Shown piece by piece: positions 14,181 through 23,065 of a stretch of DNA of 64,000 bases. Both the position numbers and the translations under genes were made by a program. The first letter of the stretch is position 1. Each line of letters begins with the position of its first letter. Location of the stretch: positions 1-64,000 of the forward strand of contig JBEVXU010000002.1 of NCBI GenBank assembly GCA_040505895.1, given 5' to 3'. The notes beneath the pieces were generated by a model, which saw nothing but the letters and a program-made list of their open reading frames with translations, did no database searches and was not told where the DNA came from. The stretch is from Vondammii sp040505895. Its GTDB lineage: Bacteria; Pseudomonadota; Gammaproteobacteria; Chromatiales; Chromatiaceae.

Positions 14181-17042
14181 TTATTTTGATAACTGTGGCC
14201 CACTAGTGATCTGCTCGAACAGCTCTTCGGCAATTCGGCGCACCTCGGGTGCCACCCGGGTAAACTGATCCTTTCCTTCCACCACAGCTTTCAACGCAGT
14301 ATAGAGAGGCCGCCAGCGTTCGGCCGCACCCGTCTCTCGTAGTAGCTCTACTACCTCTTGGGTGTACCCCTTGGTGACAGCCTCCCGGAAGAAGAGCTGG
14401 AGCTCGCTCCAGGTCGACTCCAGCAAACGCTCACCCACTTGCTCGAAAACAAGCTGTGCCTCTGCTTTCGCCTCTGGCCATTTGTCGTTGCAGAGAAGCA
14501 GTGTAGCAAGCGTGTTCCGGTAGTCCAGATTTTCGAGATCGATAGCGACCGCCTCGCGAGCCAATGCCTCTGCCTCGATAAGCTGCTCACCCCATAGATA
14601 GTAACTCCAGGCCAGATAGTTGTGGCATCGCCCCTTGGTTGATTCATAACTCATTCCTTCACGATATGCCGCTATGGCAGCCGTCAGGTCACCCTGTTCC
14701 ACCAACGTAATTGCCAAGTAGCCCCAAGCTAACTCATGATCCGGCTTAATCTCCAGCTGTTTATGGTGAGCTTTTATGGCGGCCGTCAGGTCACCCTGCT
14801 TACTCAACACATATCCCAGAAATGTCCAGGCATATTCATGATCAGGCCTAATATCCAACTGCTTGTCAAGTGCCTCTTTGGCGGCCGGCAGGTTACCCTG
14901 CATAGTCAACACTAATCCCAGTACTACCAAGGCAGTTTCATGATCAGGCTCAACATCCAACTGCTTGTGAAGTTCCTCTATGGCGGCCAGCAGGTCACCC
15001 TGTTCCGCCAACGCAGCTGCCAGGTTAACCCTGGCAGTTTCATGATCAGGCTTTACTTCCAACTGCTTACGAAACAACTCTATGGAAACCCGCAAATCGC
15101 CCCGCTTCTTTAACGCTAATCCCAGCTTATTCCACTCACAGCTTATGCCATACTTTTCAAATTGTCTAAACAGGTTCTGCAGCTCAGTAGTTGAAAATCT
15201 CGTATTCTCTTTGCTACTAATAAGTTCCAACATACCAGCAAACGCTGCCAAAACAGGTTGCTGGTAAAGTTTAGCAGCAACCCGCAATCCCTCCGGATCA
15301 AGAATTCCATCTATCAGACCCTCATGTACTGCTTTTTTCAATGTTTTGTGGAGAGCAGAATCCAGTGAAAACGCTGCATTCAACTGGTTAACTGAAGTTC
15401 GCAAAAGCAAGTCAAATTTGACGAGTTTATCATCGTTCATAGATGGCAACTCACTGAGAATAGCTTGTCTTATTTCTTGCGGCAGAAAAAAGCAGTCAAC
15501 CAGGCGTTTTGTCAATTGTCCGACATCTACCTCCTTTGGCCACTGTGTCCGACTTGCCGCTATCAGCTCGGGTAGCTCTTTAATGAAAGCTATCCTTTCG
15601 ACCTGGGTTTTCAACCCCGCATCATCCCCATCAAGATCAATCACCCCTCCAAGCGCTTTGTGCCGCGCTCGGAGGCTCATCATGGTCGGCAGAGCGGAAC
15701 TCTCCAGAGCAGCCTGCGTTGTCCTGTCTTCAACGACGCAGGCGAGGCAGAAGGCGAATTCGGCGTGGCGCAGACTTTTGTTGCCTCTACCGGTGACTCT
15801 ATTCTGTAGGTGACAGTCGGCACGCACCTGCAACTCATCCTGGCTGTAGAACACCTTGAGGAACTGTACCAGCCAGATCAGGCGGCGGCGCACTCGGCGG
15901 TTGGTGCGCATCAGATACCATATATTGAAAAAACGCTCGGCGATCTGAAAACCGTGCTTACGCCCCGGTCTAAGGGGCACCTTCTCCACCACCCCCTGCC
16001 GCTCTAGCCGGGTGAGTTGAGTGGAGACCGTATTCACCGGCAGTCTAACCTGCTTGGCCAGATTCCCCGCAGTCAGCGGGTCCCAGTAGATGGCCATGGC
16101 ATCAACCACCTTCTGGGCCTGGGGAGAAAACTCCTCGAACCGTGCCTTGTAGAGGGGTGTACAGTGATCCAGCAGCCTTTCAAGATCACTACGCACATCA
16201 CCATAGATACCTTGTGCCAACATGCCGTAAAGCAGTACCGCTGTGCGTGGATTACCGCCGGTAAGGGTATAGAGGGTGTGCAGCCTCGCTGGCTCTTCCG
16301 CTATCCTGTGGGTGATAGCGCTATTGTTATCCACTTCCGCAAGCTGCCTCAGAAACTCGCTTATCTCTTTCTCACTGAGCCCTTTGAGTTCATGGATCTT
16401 AAAAAAATCATAGAAAGCGGCATCGTATTCAATTGTCGTCTCCAGCACCCGTAAACTGGCCCCGATCAGTAGTAAATGTGGTTCATGATCCAGCAGCTCG
16501 CGAATGACCCCGTGAGATTCAGCTAGACGATCCAGGACGATATCGAGGTTATCCACCAACAGCAGCAGACGCTTGCCAAGCCGTTGGGGGTAGCTGAGTA
16601 GCACCTGCAGCGCCTTAGCGGCACGGGCTTCTTCCGCTTCCGGCAATGCATCCACAGACTCTTCGAGTTCATTGGAGAACGTCTCCTTTCCCGCCTCTTC
16701 TAGTGAATCACCCAAAGCGTCCAGGCAGTTGACCCAAAAATCGGAGAGCCGTGAAATGTTGTACTGCTCTTCGGGGAAGGTGAGCGGCAACCAGACTGAA
16801 TCGAGTGATGACTCTTCCTTGACCGCCAGTGCAAAACGGTGCAGCAGGGTGGTTTTACCCATACCGTGGATGCCAACGATAAGGCGGTGTTGTGGTGTTT
16901 TTCCCGGCTGTTCCCTGCGCAGCCCCTCCAGCATTTTTTCAAGCAGGGCACGCCGCGCCACAAAGTAACGTTTGAGCTCCTCCCGGTTGAGGATAGCGGG
17001 GTTGTAAACGGCAATGCCGTGGTGTGGAAGCTGCTCTGTCAT
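14181..17042 (-). CDS. STAND-like ATPase with winged helix and TPR repeats
   Basis: 953 residues from an ATG at 17042. The N-terminal P-loop ATPase has Walker A GIHGMGKTTLL (about 57-67) and Walker B LLLLVDNLD (about 159-167), in the style of archaeal-type/DUF234-related ATPases. A winged-helix segment follows (NLAKQVRLPVNTVSTQLTRLERQGVVEK, then FQIAERFFNIWYLMR). The C-terminal third has at least five TPRs (about 640-830), several sharing the ending QLExKPDHE. The layout (NTPase, wHTH, superhelical sensor) fits STAND switch proteins, which act in signalling or phage defence, but no effector domain is recognised. Upstream lies a gene remnant cut by repeat E; downstream is the ArgC-type gene. 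Confidence 0.75.
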   Translation of the reverse strand: MTEQLPHHGIAVYNPAILNREELKRYFVARRALLEKMLEGLRREQPGKTPQHRLIVGIHGMGKTTLLHRFALAVKEESSLDSVWLPLTFPEEQYNISRLSDFWVNCLDALGDSLEEAGKETFSNELEESVDALPEAEEARAAKALQVLLSYPQRLGKRLLLLVDNLDIVLDRLAESHGVIRELLDHEPHLLLIGASLRVLETTIEYDAAFYDFFKIHELKGLSEKEISEFLRQLAEVDNNSAITHRIAEEPARLHTLYTLTGGNPRTAVLLYGMLAQGIYGDVRSDLERLLDHCTPLYKARFEEFSPQAQKVVDAMAIYWDPLTAGNLAKQVRLPVNTVSTQLTRLERQGVVEKVPLRPGRKHGFQIAERFFNIWYLMRTNRRVRRRLIWLVQFLKVFYSQDELQVRADCHLQNRVTGRGNKSLRHAEFAFCLACVVEDRTTQAALESSALPTMMSLRARHKALGGVIDLDGDDAGLKTQVERIAFIKELPELIAASRTQWPKEVDVGQLTKRLVDCFFLPQEIRQAILSELPSMNDDKLVKFDLLLRTSVNQLNAAFSLDSALHKTLKKAVHEGLIDGILDPEGLRVAAKLYQQPVLAAFAGMLELISSKENTRFSTTELQNLFRQFEKYGISCEWNKLGLALKKRGDLRVSIELFRKQLEVKPDHETARVNLAAALAEQGDLLAAIEELHKQLDVEPDHETALVVLGLVLTMQGNLPAAKEALDKQLDIRPDHEYAWTFLGYVLSKQGDLTAAIKAHHKQLEIKPDHELAWGYLAITLVEQGDLTAAIAAYREGMSYESTKGRCHNYLAWSYYLWGEQLIEAEALAREAVAIDLENLDYRNTLATLLLCNDKWPEAKAEAQLVFEQVGERLLESTWSELQLFFREAVTKGYTQEVVELLRETGAAERWRPLYTALKAVVEGKDQFTRVAPEVRRIAEELFEQITSGPQLSK
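14660..15075 (-). repeat. 102-bp tandem repeats encoding TPR units
   Basis: Four consecutive TPR units are encoded by 102-base repeats that stay similar at DNA level (recurring 'ggcggccgtcaggtcaccctg' and 'catgatcaggc' blocks). This indicates recent duplication or gene conversion in the presumed sensing region. Confidence 0.75.
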
Positions 17043-17059
17043 GGTGCCACCCTGTGTTG

Positions 17060-17167
17060 CTAGTACTCACGTAAGAGAGTTAGACGGAACTGGTATCGAT
17101 CACCGTCCTGAATATGCTGCCCCAGCACCCCCTGCTCGGCATAATCCAACAGTTCCGAGAAAACCAC
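17060..17167 (-). pseudogene. Gene remnant truncated by repeat copy E
   Basis: Thirty-five codons (VVFSELLDYAEQGVLGQHIQDGDRYQFRLTLLREY) and a stop, just upstream of the ATPase-TPR gene on the same strand. The ending resembles the last strand and helix of a winged-helix module, often written YRFRLxLLRxY in ATPase proteins. The upstream side is cut by repeat E. Removing E joins it in frame to twelve further codons starting at an ATG at 17486. Whether the original was only this 47-residue product or the tail of something larger is unknown. Confidence 0.45.
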
Positions 17168-17450
17168 AAGTGAGCCTTTGATCTCGTGAAACCTGACAGG
17201 ACATCCCAGTCTCTCTCTGGGACTCGATCTTCGACGGCTTATAGTACCCTGGCCGTCCCGGTCACTGACCCTACGCCACAGCATCGCTTTGCTGGCTGCA
17301 GGCTCCGGTGTCAGTTCCCGATATGACTGGACGCCTTGGTTGGATACCTACTTTGTATCCCCTCTGGTGCAAGGCACAGCGGGGATACACTGCGGCCTCA
17401 AGGCTACCAGGGATTAACCGCCTTCGCTTCGCTCTCCATGGCTGGCAGCG
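17168..17450 (+). repeat. Interspersed repeat family, copy E (283 bp)
   Basis: Starts AAGTGAGCCTTTGATCTCG and ends GGCTGGCAGCG. It is nearly identical to copy F, with shared GGTTGGATACCTACTTTG and CCCTCTGG blocks. It interrupts the minus-strand remnant at 17060-17167. Confidence 0.84.
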
Positions 17451-17587
17451 CCTGTGTTTTTCTAGTCCTATGGCTCTATTTGTCATAATCGTCCGTTATT
17501 CGCACCACCTACCCCAAATTCATTTTTCCGGCGTGTCAGGCCACCTTGACACGGTTACACGTCAGGACTAGTATTTGTATTACATGC

Positions 17588-17606
17588 TGGTGCCATTTTG
17601 GCACCA
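17588..17606 (+). promoter_or_regulatory. Palindromic operator upstream of tacAT
   Basis: TGGTGCCA (17588-17595) and TGGCACCA (17599-17606) form a perfect 8-bp inverted repeat with a TTT spacer, ending about 32 bases before the antitoxin start. TacA-type antitoxins autoregulate by binding such palindromes, so this is the probable operator. Confidence 0.72.
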
Positions 17607-17638
17607 TGCGGCATTAAATAGAATTTAAGGTGCATATC

Positions 17639-17953
17639 ATGGCTGCAAGAACTTTCCTGGAGGAGCTTCCAGACGAAAAGAGCGAGGCCCGTCTCTCTGC
17701 TCGCGTTCCCGCTCGCGTGAAAGAAATGATAAAAATGGCTGCCGAGCTATCTGGTGCAACTGAAACTCAATTTATGGCCCAGGCCGCCTATCACGCAGCT
17801 CAGCAGGTGATTGAGCAGGAGCGCATCGTGCGCCTAAGTAATACGGATACAGTTGCATTTCTGGATATGCTTGATGCTCCTCCAGCGCCTAATCACACAT
17901 TAAGAGCTGCTGCCGCGACCTACAAGAAATCCGGTTTGAATGTTGAAAATTGA
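17639..17953 (+). CDS. tacA: TacA-type (DUF1778) antitoxin
   Basis: 104 residues from the ATG at 17639, with AAGGTG at good spacing; a GTG nine bases upstream is less likely. The N-terminal ribbon-helix-helix is visible (EARLSARVPARVKEMIKMAAELSGATETQFMAQAAYHAAQQVI). This family binds operator DNA and, with its C-terminal tail, wraps and neutralises the GNAT toxin. The tail (DTVAFLDMLDAPPAPNHTLRAAAATYKKS) has the usual conserved 'F...LdaPp.pn..L..a' pattern. The gene overlaps the toxin gene by 14 bases. Confidence 0.9.
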   Translation: MAARTFLEELPDEKSEARLSARVPARVKEMIKMAAELSGATETQFMAQAAYHAAQQVIEQERIVRLSNTDTVAFLDMLDAPPAPNHTLRAAAATYKKSGLNVEN

Positions 17954-18440
17954 GCGCCTAAGCAAATCTCACGATAGAAAGGGTTTTGACTGCGGCGACC
18001 ATAAGCTTAACGAGTTCCTACAAAAAGCAGCTCGGCAACATGCCGAGCGTGGAATATCACGTACATTTGTGCTGATCGATAATAATTCACCTCAGACAAT
18101 CCTCGGCTACTACACCTTGATGGTATGCGAAGTTATGCCTGGTGAAATCTCAGATCCACGACTCCAGCGCTACCCTCATCCTATGCCAGCAGCCAAGCTG
18201 GCCAGACTGGCTATCTGCACGGATAACCAAAAGAACGGTTTTGGACAAAACATATTGCTCAATGCAATGGAACGCTCCGCTCGCATATCGGAAGATGCAG
18301 GTTTGGTCGGTATGTTCGTTGATGCAAAAGACGACAAAGCCGCTGGCTATTATATCAAATTTGGCTTTATCCCTACAGAGAACAATCATTTAGTGCTGTA
18401 TCTGCCTATCGCGACAATACGCCAGGCGCTTGAAATCTAA
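17940..18440 (+). CDS. tacT: TacT-type GNAT toxin
   Basis: 166 residues from an ATG inside the antitoxin gene. The start IERLSKSHDRKGFDCGDHKLNEFLQKAARQHAERGISRTFVL is typical of TacT/AtaT toxins. The acetyl-CoA site is in ARLAICTDNQKNGFGQNILLNAM and the catalytic Tyr region in DDKAAGYYIKFGFIPTENN. TacT acetylates the amino group of charged tRNAs and blocks translation. The family's usual acetyl-CoA loop RxxxxxG(Q/R)G is altered here to ICTDNQKNGFGQN but appears workable. The pair looks complete, so this may stabilise the surrounding island. Confidence 0.9.
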   Translation: MLKIERLSKSHDRKGFDCGDHKLNEFLQKAARQHAERGISRTFVLIDNNSPQTILGYYTLMVCEVMPGEISDPRLQRYPHPMPAAKLARLAICTDNQKNGFGQNILLNAMERSARISEDAGLVGMFVDAKDDKAAGYYIKFGFIPTENNHLVLYLPIATIRQALEI

Positions 18441-18581
18441 CGAACCCACTTAATTTGAATAGGGATTGTCACCCGGTCACGTCTGCCTCTTGTCACCGCC
18501 GTGAAAGGACGGTAACCCCGCAAATTACCCCCAATCCCCTGCTCTGATAGCATTCTCCACAACAATAACCCAAAAATTGGC

Positions 18582-18863
18582 AAGTGAGTCTTTGATCTCG
18601 TGAAACCTGACAGGACATCCCAGTCTCTCTCTGGGACTCGATCTTCGACGGCTCATATGCCCTGGCCGTCCCGGTCACTGACCCTACGCCACAGCATCGC
18701 TTTGCTGGCTGCAGGCCCCGGTGTCAGTTCCCGATATGACTGGACACCTTGGTTGGATACCTACTTTGTATCCCCTCTGGCGCAAGGTACGGCGGGGATA
18801 CAGTGCAGCCTCAAGGCTACCAGGGTCTAACGGCCTTCGCTTCGCTCTCCATTGCCGGCAGCG
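18582..18863 (+). repeat. Interspersed repeat family, copy F (282 bp)
   Basis: Starts AAGTGAGTCTTTGATCTCG and ends GCCGGCAGCG; nearly identical to copy E. Its right end supplies the last codons and stop of the minus-strand gene at 18817-19827. Confidence 0.84.
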
Positions 18864-19827
18864 CCGGTGGTTCATTGACTCCCTTCCTATCCCTCGCATG
18901 ACTTTTGCGTAATTGTACTGGCTGCCTTGCATGTATTATGTATGCATTGCATTTAAAGTTAAAATCACATATCTCAGTATTTTCGTTAAAGTCAATAGGA
19001 TATGGAATCCATATAACACGCCTTGCAACTTTTGCTTTTATCGGCGCCACTAAACTCATAGAGTTAGTTGCGCCACATTCAACAATTACCCTATCTGCAG
19101 CAGAATATACATCCGCAATCTTTTGAATACATGATGTCCAATCCCACTGGTGGTCATGTTCGGGTCTAACTATGCTGCCTCGTCCCTTGGTATACAACCG
19201 TAATAATCGATTTCCAGGTAGCGAGTATTTTACTTCAAACCCTATCCCAGAGCTCCATAGGGGTTCATTAAAGCAAGAAGGATCCATTTTTGATAAATGG
19301 CAGTACGAGAACCATTTGAAATACCCATGTAGTTTAGATTCGGAGCCTCTAAAGCACTCCTCAAATATTTGGAATAATTTTTTTTCTTTCTTTATGTTTG
19401 GTGGTTCTGTAGCAGAAATTGACAATGGCTTAACAATTAGTCCGTTGTTAGGGAACGTTGAGTCAATCAAGTTTTTAACATCGTTAATATTTTCCATTGA
19501 TTCATAACGAGTTAGCTGTTGGTTTTTATTTAGTTTAGCAAGCTTATCTTTATTAATGGATTTTTCAATTAACACCCATGCATCATTATCAACAAAATAA
19601 AGCCCTACAAATGTCCCTTTAGCGCCATAATTACGCTGATGAAAGTAGGCTAGAAGAGGGTCTTGTTTTAGTGTGTAATTACACTTCATTGAGCCAAAAT
19701 GATTAACGTAAGACATGCAGTCAAGATTATCTTTAAGCAAATTTTTTGTGTTGGATGATAATAAATCAAGAGCTTCTTCATAAATTGCAACCACCTGATA
19801 TCCATCCATGCTATGTGTGTATATCAT
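18817..19827 (-). CDS. Hypothetical protein with 3' end inside repeat copy F
   Basis: The frame is 336 codons. From the ATG at 19827 (MIYTHSMDGYQVV) to about residue 321 the sequence looks like ordinary soluble protein, rich in Lys, Asn and Ser. Local features are YFVDNDAWVLIEKSINKDKL, WFSYCHLSKMDPSCF and ADRVIVECGATNSMSLVAPIK. No known motif was recognised. The last 15 or so residues (ALPAMESEAKAVRPW) come from repeat F, so the natural C-terminus has been replaced. If F is removed the frame continues to a stop near 18493. Base composition is much more AT-rich than the neighbours, suggesting transfer. No good ribosome-binding site is visible at either candidate ATG. Confidence 0.5.
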   Translation of the reverse strand: MIYTHSMDGYQVVAIYEEALDLLSSNTKNLLKDNLDCMSYVNHFGSMKCNYTLKQDPLLAYFHQRNYGAKGTFVGLYFVDNDAWVLIEKSINKDKLAKLNKNQQLTRYESMENINDVKNLIDSTFPNNGLIVKPLSISATEPPNIKKEKKLFQIFEECFRGSESKLHGYFKWFSYCHLSKMDPSCFNEPLWSSGIGFEVKYSLPGNRLLRLYTKGRGSIVRPEHDHQWDWTSCIQKIADVYSAADRVIVECGATNSMSLVAPIKAKVARRVIWIPYPIDFNENTEICDFNFKCNAYIIHARQPVQLRKSHARDRKGVNEPPALPAMESEAKAVRPW

Positions 19828-20254
19828 TAGCTAGTGTGGCAATGCTAAAAAGGTACTGACCCTTAAGAGAGAAGAAAAAAACCACCCAAGAAGGGCGGCC
19901 CAAGTTGGAGTTGATGCGATGATGGTCGCATCTGACAGAACCGCTGCTGCACGGTGCTGCCACTAACGTGGTCTGGAACAAATTCCGTCCTTGCCTTATA
20001 TGGTGGTTAAGGCGTATCGCGTCAAAGACGTGATATCAGATACATGGCAGTTAGCGTGCCAAAATACCGTCGAATATCGAGGTTTACTGATAAGTAGTTG
20101 AATAGCATTAATAAAATATTATATTCTTAATATTGTGGATAATTTAATTGAGCGTCCTTTATCCTGAATTCACCTAATTTTTTATGTGTAAAACGTCATA
20201 TATGACACTATAATTACTTCTCTACATGTCAAAAATGGCGGTTTGGAGGCGATG
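19828..20254. other. No intact gene; possible degraded coding remnant and upstream region of regulator
   Basis: A 'gtactgacccttaa' REP-like motif lies near 19850. A plus-strand segment near 19885-20025 reads LELMRWWSHLTEPLLHGAATNVVWNKFRPCLIWWLRRIASKT in one frame, which may be debris of a lost gene. The rest, from 20100, is AT-rich and probably holds the promoter of the sigma54 regulator. Confidence 0.35.
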
Positions 20255-21558
20255 ATGAGAGGGGTAACCACGGCGCGGACTGAAGTTTGTGGAATGCTGG
20301 ATGGTATCAAGGAGCCAGCTATCCTATTGTCTCCGGATTACCAGATTCTGGCGGCCAATTCTGCTTATAGAAATAAGCATGAGCAGGGTGAAAGTCTTCT
20401 ATACCGTTACTGTTATGAGGTCTCCCATGGTAATAAGACACCCTGTGGTCAAAATAATGAGTCCTGCCCTATGGAGGTTGCGCGAGATTCTGGTGAGCCT
20501 CAACGCGTCTTTCATATTCACCACTCTCCCAGGGGCGAAGAGCATGTCGAGGTTGAAGGGCGGCCGATCTTTGATGCGGCGGGTGAGCTTCGCTATTTTG
20601 TAGAGATTATTATCCAGTCTCACGCAGCCAGTACGCAGGTGGAGAGCCACGGCATGGTGGGACGCTCACCGGCCTTCAATAGGATGCTGGAGCTGGTTCA
20701 ACGGGTGGCCCCGAGTGAGACAGCAGCGCTGTTACTTGGAGAGTCGGGTACAGGTAAAGAACTTGTGGCTCAGGCGATACATGATCTCAGTTCACACCGT
20801 GATGCACGGTTTGTGCCGGTGGAGTGTTCCGGGCTGACAGAGTCACTTTTTGAGAGTGAACTCTTTGGTCATGAAAAAGGTGCCTTTACGGGGGCTCACA
20901 GTGCCAAAACAGGGCTGGTGGATGCTGCCAGGGGGGGACGCTGTTTCTTGATGAGGTGGGTGATATACCACTGAGTCTCCAGGTTAAGCTGTTACGCCTG
21001 CTGGAGACAGGAACCTACCGCTCTGTTGGCGGGGTGGAGCCAAGACAGGCAGATTTCCGCCTGATTTGTGCCACTCACCGGAACCTAAAGGAGATGGTTG
21101 CTGCGGGTCATTTTCGTAGCGATCTATACTATCGAATCAGTACATTTCCGGTGGGGTTGCCGTCTCTGCGTCAGCGTGAGGGTGATCTTGAGCTGTTGGT
21201 GAATACGCAGTTGCAACGCATCCCTGGCGCGGAGAAAAAGCGGCTCTCCAGCGAGGCCTTAGTCTATCTGGCCAATTATGACTTTCCCGGTAATATAAGA
21301 GAGTTGAAGAATATTCTGGAGCGTGCCAGCCTGATGACAGACACGGATATGATTAAGCCTCAGCACCTGTCGGATGAACGCCTGGAGATGGGGGCGGTGA
21401 TTCCCGATCTCGTCATCTACCCACTCTCTGAGGTGGAGCGGCGCTACCTGGCGCAGGTCTCTGCCAAATTCACTGGAGATAGAAAAGAGCTGGCAGAGAA
21501 GCTGGGGATCGGTGAGCGGACCCTGTTTCGTAAGTTGCAGAAGATCAGTCAGACCTGA
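20255..21558 (+). pseudogene. Sigma54-dependent activator (PAS-AAA+-Fis), frameshifted at a 7-G run
   Basis: Two frames (to 20974, then from about 20938) join into one activator. A PAS domain with clustered Cys (CYEVSHGNKTPCGQNNESCPME, about 60-80) is followed by the AAA+ core with Walker A GESGTGKE, the sigma54-contact motif GAFTGAHS, Walker B TLFLDEVGD and the arginine-finger region FRSDLYYRI. A Fis-type HTH ends it (ELAEKLGIGERTLFRKLQKI). The frame is lost at GGGGGGG (20931-20937), where eight G would restore it. It could be a true mutation, a slippage switch or a sequencing error. The start was chosen at the second ATG behind GGAGG. Target promoters are unknown. Confidence 0.87.
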
Positions 21559-21643
21559 ATGGTACTGACTCAGGATATTACCGCCTATTTTCTATTGTAG
21601 GAGCGACTTCAGTTACGATGGGATCTGGCACAATATCGACCAT

Positions 21644-21672
21644 CGCTGCCAGCCCTGGAGAGCGAAGCGAAG
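21644..21672 (-). repeat. Interspersed repeat family, fragment G
   Basis: CGCTGCCAGCCCTGGAGAGCG followed by AAGCGAAGG matches the right end of copies D, E and F in reverse orientation; the remainder is missing. It is joined directly to the ion-channel remnant. Confidence 0.7.
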
Positions 21673-21678
21673 GAGCAG

Positions 21679-22005
21679 GTGGGGGCGGATAAGATATTCG
21701 GTGCCATATGTGGCTATATACTTCTTGGTCTCTCATGGGCCCTAATCTACGGTGCAATCGATCTTACCCTTCCAGGCTCATTTCTCGGTACAGTGACAGA
21801 TGTACAGAGTGGCCCTCATTTTTCAGCGATGGATCAGTTTATCTACTACAATCTGGTCACATTAAGTACGCTCGGCTACGGCGATATTACCGCAGCTACA
21901 CACGCAGCACGTTCCCTTTCAGCTGCAGAGGCGATTGTAGGTCAGCTCTACATGACAATTCTGGTTGGCCTCCATATTATTGAGTCCCGGGGGACTTTCC
22001 AATAG
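21679..22005 (+). pseudogene. Two-TM potassium channel remnant
   Basis: About 108 codons. A membrane helix (FGAICGYILLGLSWALIYGAI) precedes a pore loop and the K+ selectivity filter TLGYGDI (in NLVTLSTLGYGDITAAT). A second helix (AEAIVGQLYMTILVGLHII) ends in IESRGTFQ. This is the C-terminal half of an Ion_trans_2-type channel. The frame begins with GTG right at the edge of repeat fragment G, with no proper start, so the N-terminus was probably lost by a repeat-associated deletion. It might still make a minimal two-TM pore, but that is unlikely. Confidence 0.7.
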
Positions 22006-22076
22006 TGGGGCAGTGGTATTCAGATAAACCATAACTAGTCGCTAATAGTACAGATCATCCAAGGAGTGCTGGACTA

Positions 22077-22973
22077 ATGAAAACATCTCAAATCTTTATA
22101 ACTGCACTGTTCTGTATATGTGTCTCTTTCGCTGGAAATATTGCCTATGCCGATGACTATAAAATAGGGGTGCTGGCAAAAAGGGGTGCAGCCAACGCGG
22201 TGAAAAAATGGGGGGCGACGGTTGACTACCTGACAAAAAAAATCCAAGGAGACAGCTTTACCCTCTTGCCTCTCGATTTTGAAGAGGTTTTTCCGACGAT
22301 TGAAGCTCGTGAAGTGGATTTCTTTCTTGTGAATTCCTCGATGTTTGTTACCGCCAGGGTAAGATATGGGGCTGATGCCATTGCAACCATGATCAACTCC
22401 CGGCAGAAGAAAGCACTAAAATCATTTGGAGGAGTGATCTTTACCTATATCGACAGAGATGACATCCAAGCTTTGTCAGATATCAAGGGTAAACAGTTGA
22501 TGGCTGTAAAGGAGAGCTCTTTAGGGGGATGGCAGATGGCCTATAAGGAGCTTGTTGATGTTGGAATAAATCCCAAGCAGGACTTAGCCGGTATTCACTT
22601 CGGTGGTACACACGATAATGTGGTGTATGCAGTTCAGAATGGCGAGGTAGACGTAGGTACCGTGCGTACCGACACACTAGAACGCATGGCTGCGGTCGGT
22701 GATATAGAAATCTCTGAATTCAAGATTATCAATGCCAAAATACCGGATGGCTTCCCCTTCCTGATTAGTACCTCACTCTATCCAGAATGGCCAATAGCCA
22801 AGCTCTCGACAACATCTGAAGCGGTAGCCAAGCGGGTAGCCGACACACTGATAGAGATGAAGAGTGACAGTGCTGCAGCAAAGAGTGCAAAAATTGTTGG
22901 GTGGACGGCACCTCTCAACTACGATGCGGTGGAGGATATGCAGAAGCTTCTAAAAGTTGGTGCTTATGAATAG
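22077..22973 (+). CDS. PhnD-like periplasmic substrate-binding protein
   Basis: 298 residues; ATG behind AAGGAG. A signal peptide (MKTSQIFITALFCICVSFAGNIAYA) is followed by a type 2 periplasmic binding fold of the phosphonate/phosphite-binding (PhnD/TtrB-like) group: YKIGVLAKRGAANAVKKWGATVDYLTKKI, FFLVNSSMFVTAR, IKGKQLMAVKESSLGGWQMAYKEL, and GGTHDNVVYAVQNGEVDVGTVRTDTLERMA. No ABC permease or ATPase is adjacent; the next gene is a chemoreceptor. The protein therefore more likely presents a ligand to a sensor than to a transporter. The ligand (oxyanion, tetrathionate-like or phosphonate) is not readable. Confidence 0.85.
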   Translation: MKTSQIFITALFCICVSFAGNIAYADDYKIGVLAKRGAANAVKKWGATVDYLTKKIQGDSFTLLPLDFEEVFPTIEAREVDFFLVNSSMFVTARVRYGADAIATMINSRQKKALKSFGGVIFTYIDRDDIQALSDIKGKQLMAVKESSLGGWQMAYKELVDVGINPKQDLAGIHFGGTHDNVVYAVQNGEVDVGTVRTDTLERMAAVGDIEISEFKIINAKIPDGFPFLISTSLYPEWPIAKLSTTSEAVAKRVADTLIEMKSDSAAAKSAKIVGWTAPLNYDAVEDMQKLLKVGAYE

Positions 22974-23065
22974 AATTAGTTGCTGCACTGTTGTTTGTTT
23001 TTAAGCATTTCGGATAGAGGATGACTTTTGTAGTCTGCACTACAGGCATCGAGTAAGGTATAAAT

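Noticed and set aside
14660..15075. Possible CRISPR-like periodic repeats
   Set aside because: The 102-base period encodes TPR units inside an intact gene; there are no short identical repeats with unique spacers. No CRISPR array is visible in the window.
15346..16454. Two plus-strand frames of 145-155 residues opposite the ATPase-TPR gene
   Set aside because: Antisense shadows of a clear minus-strand coding sequence with P-loop motifs.
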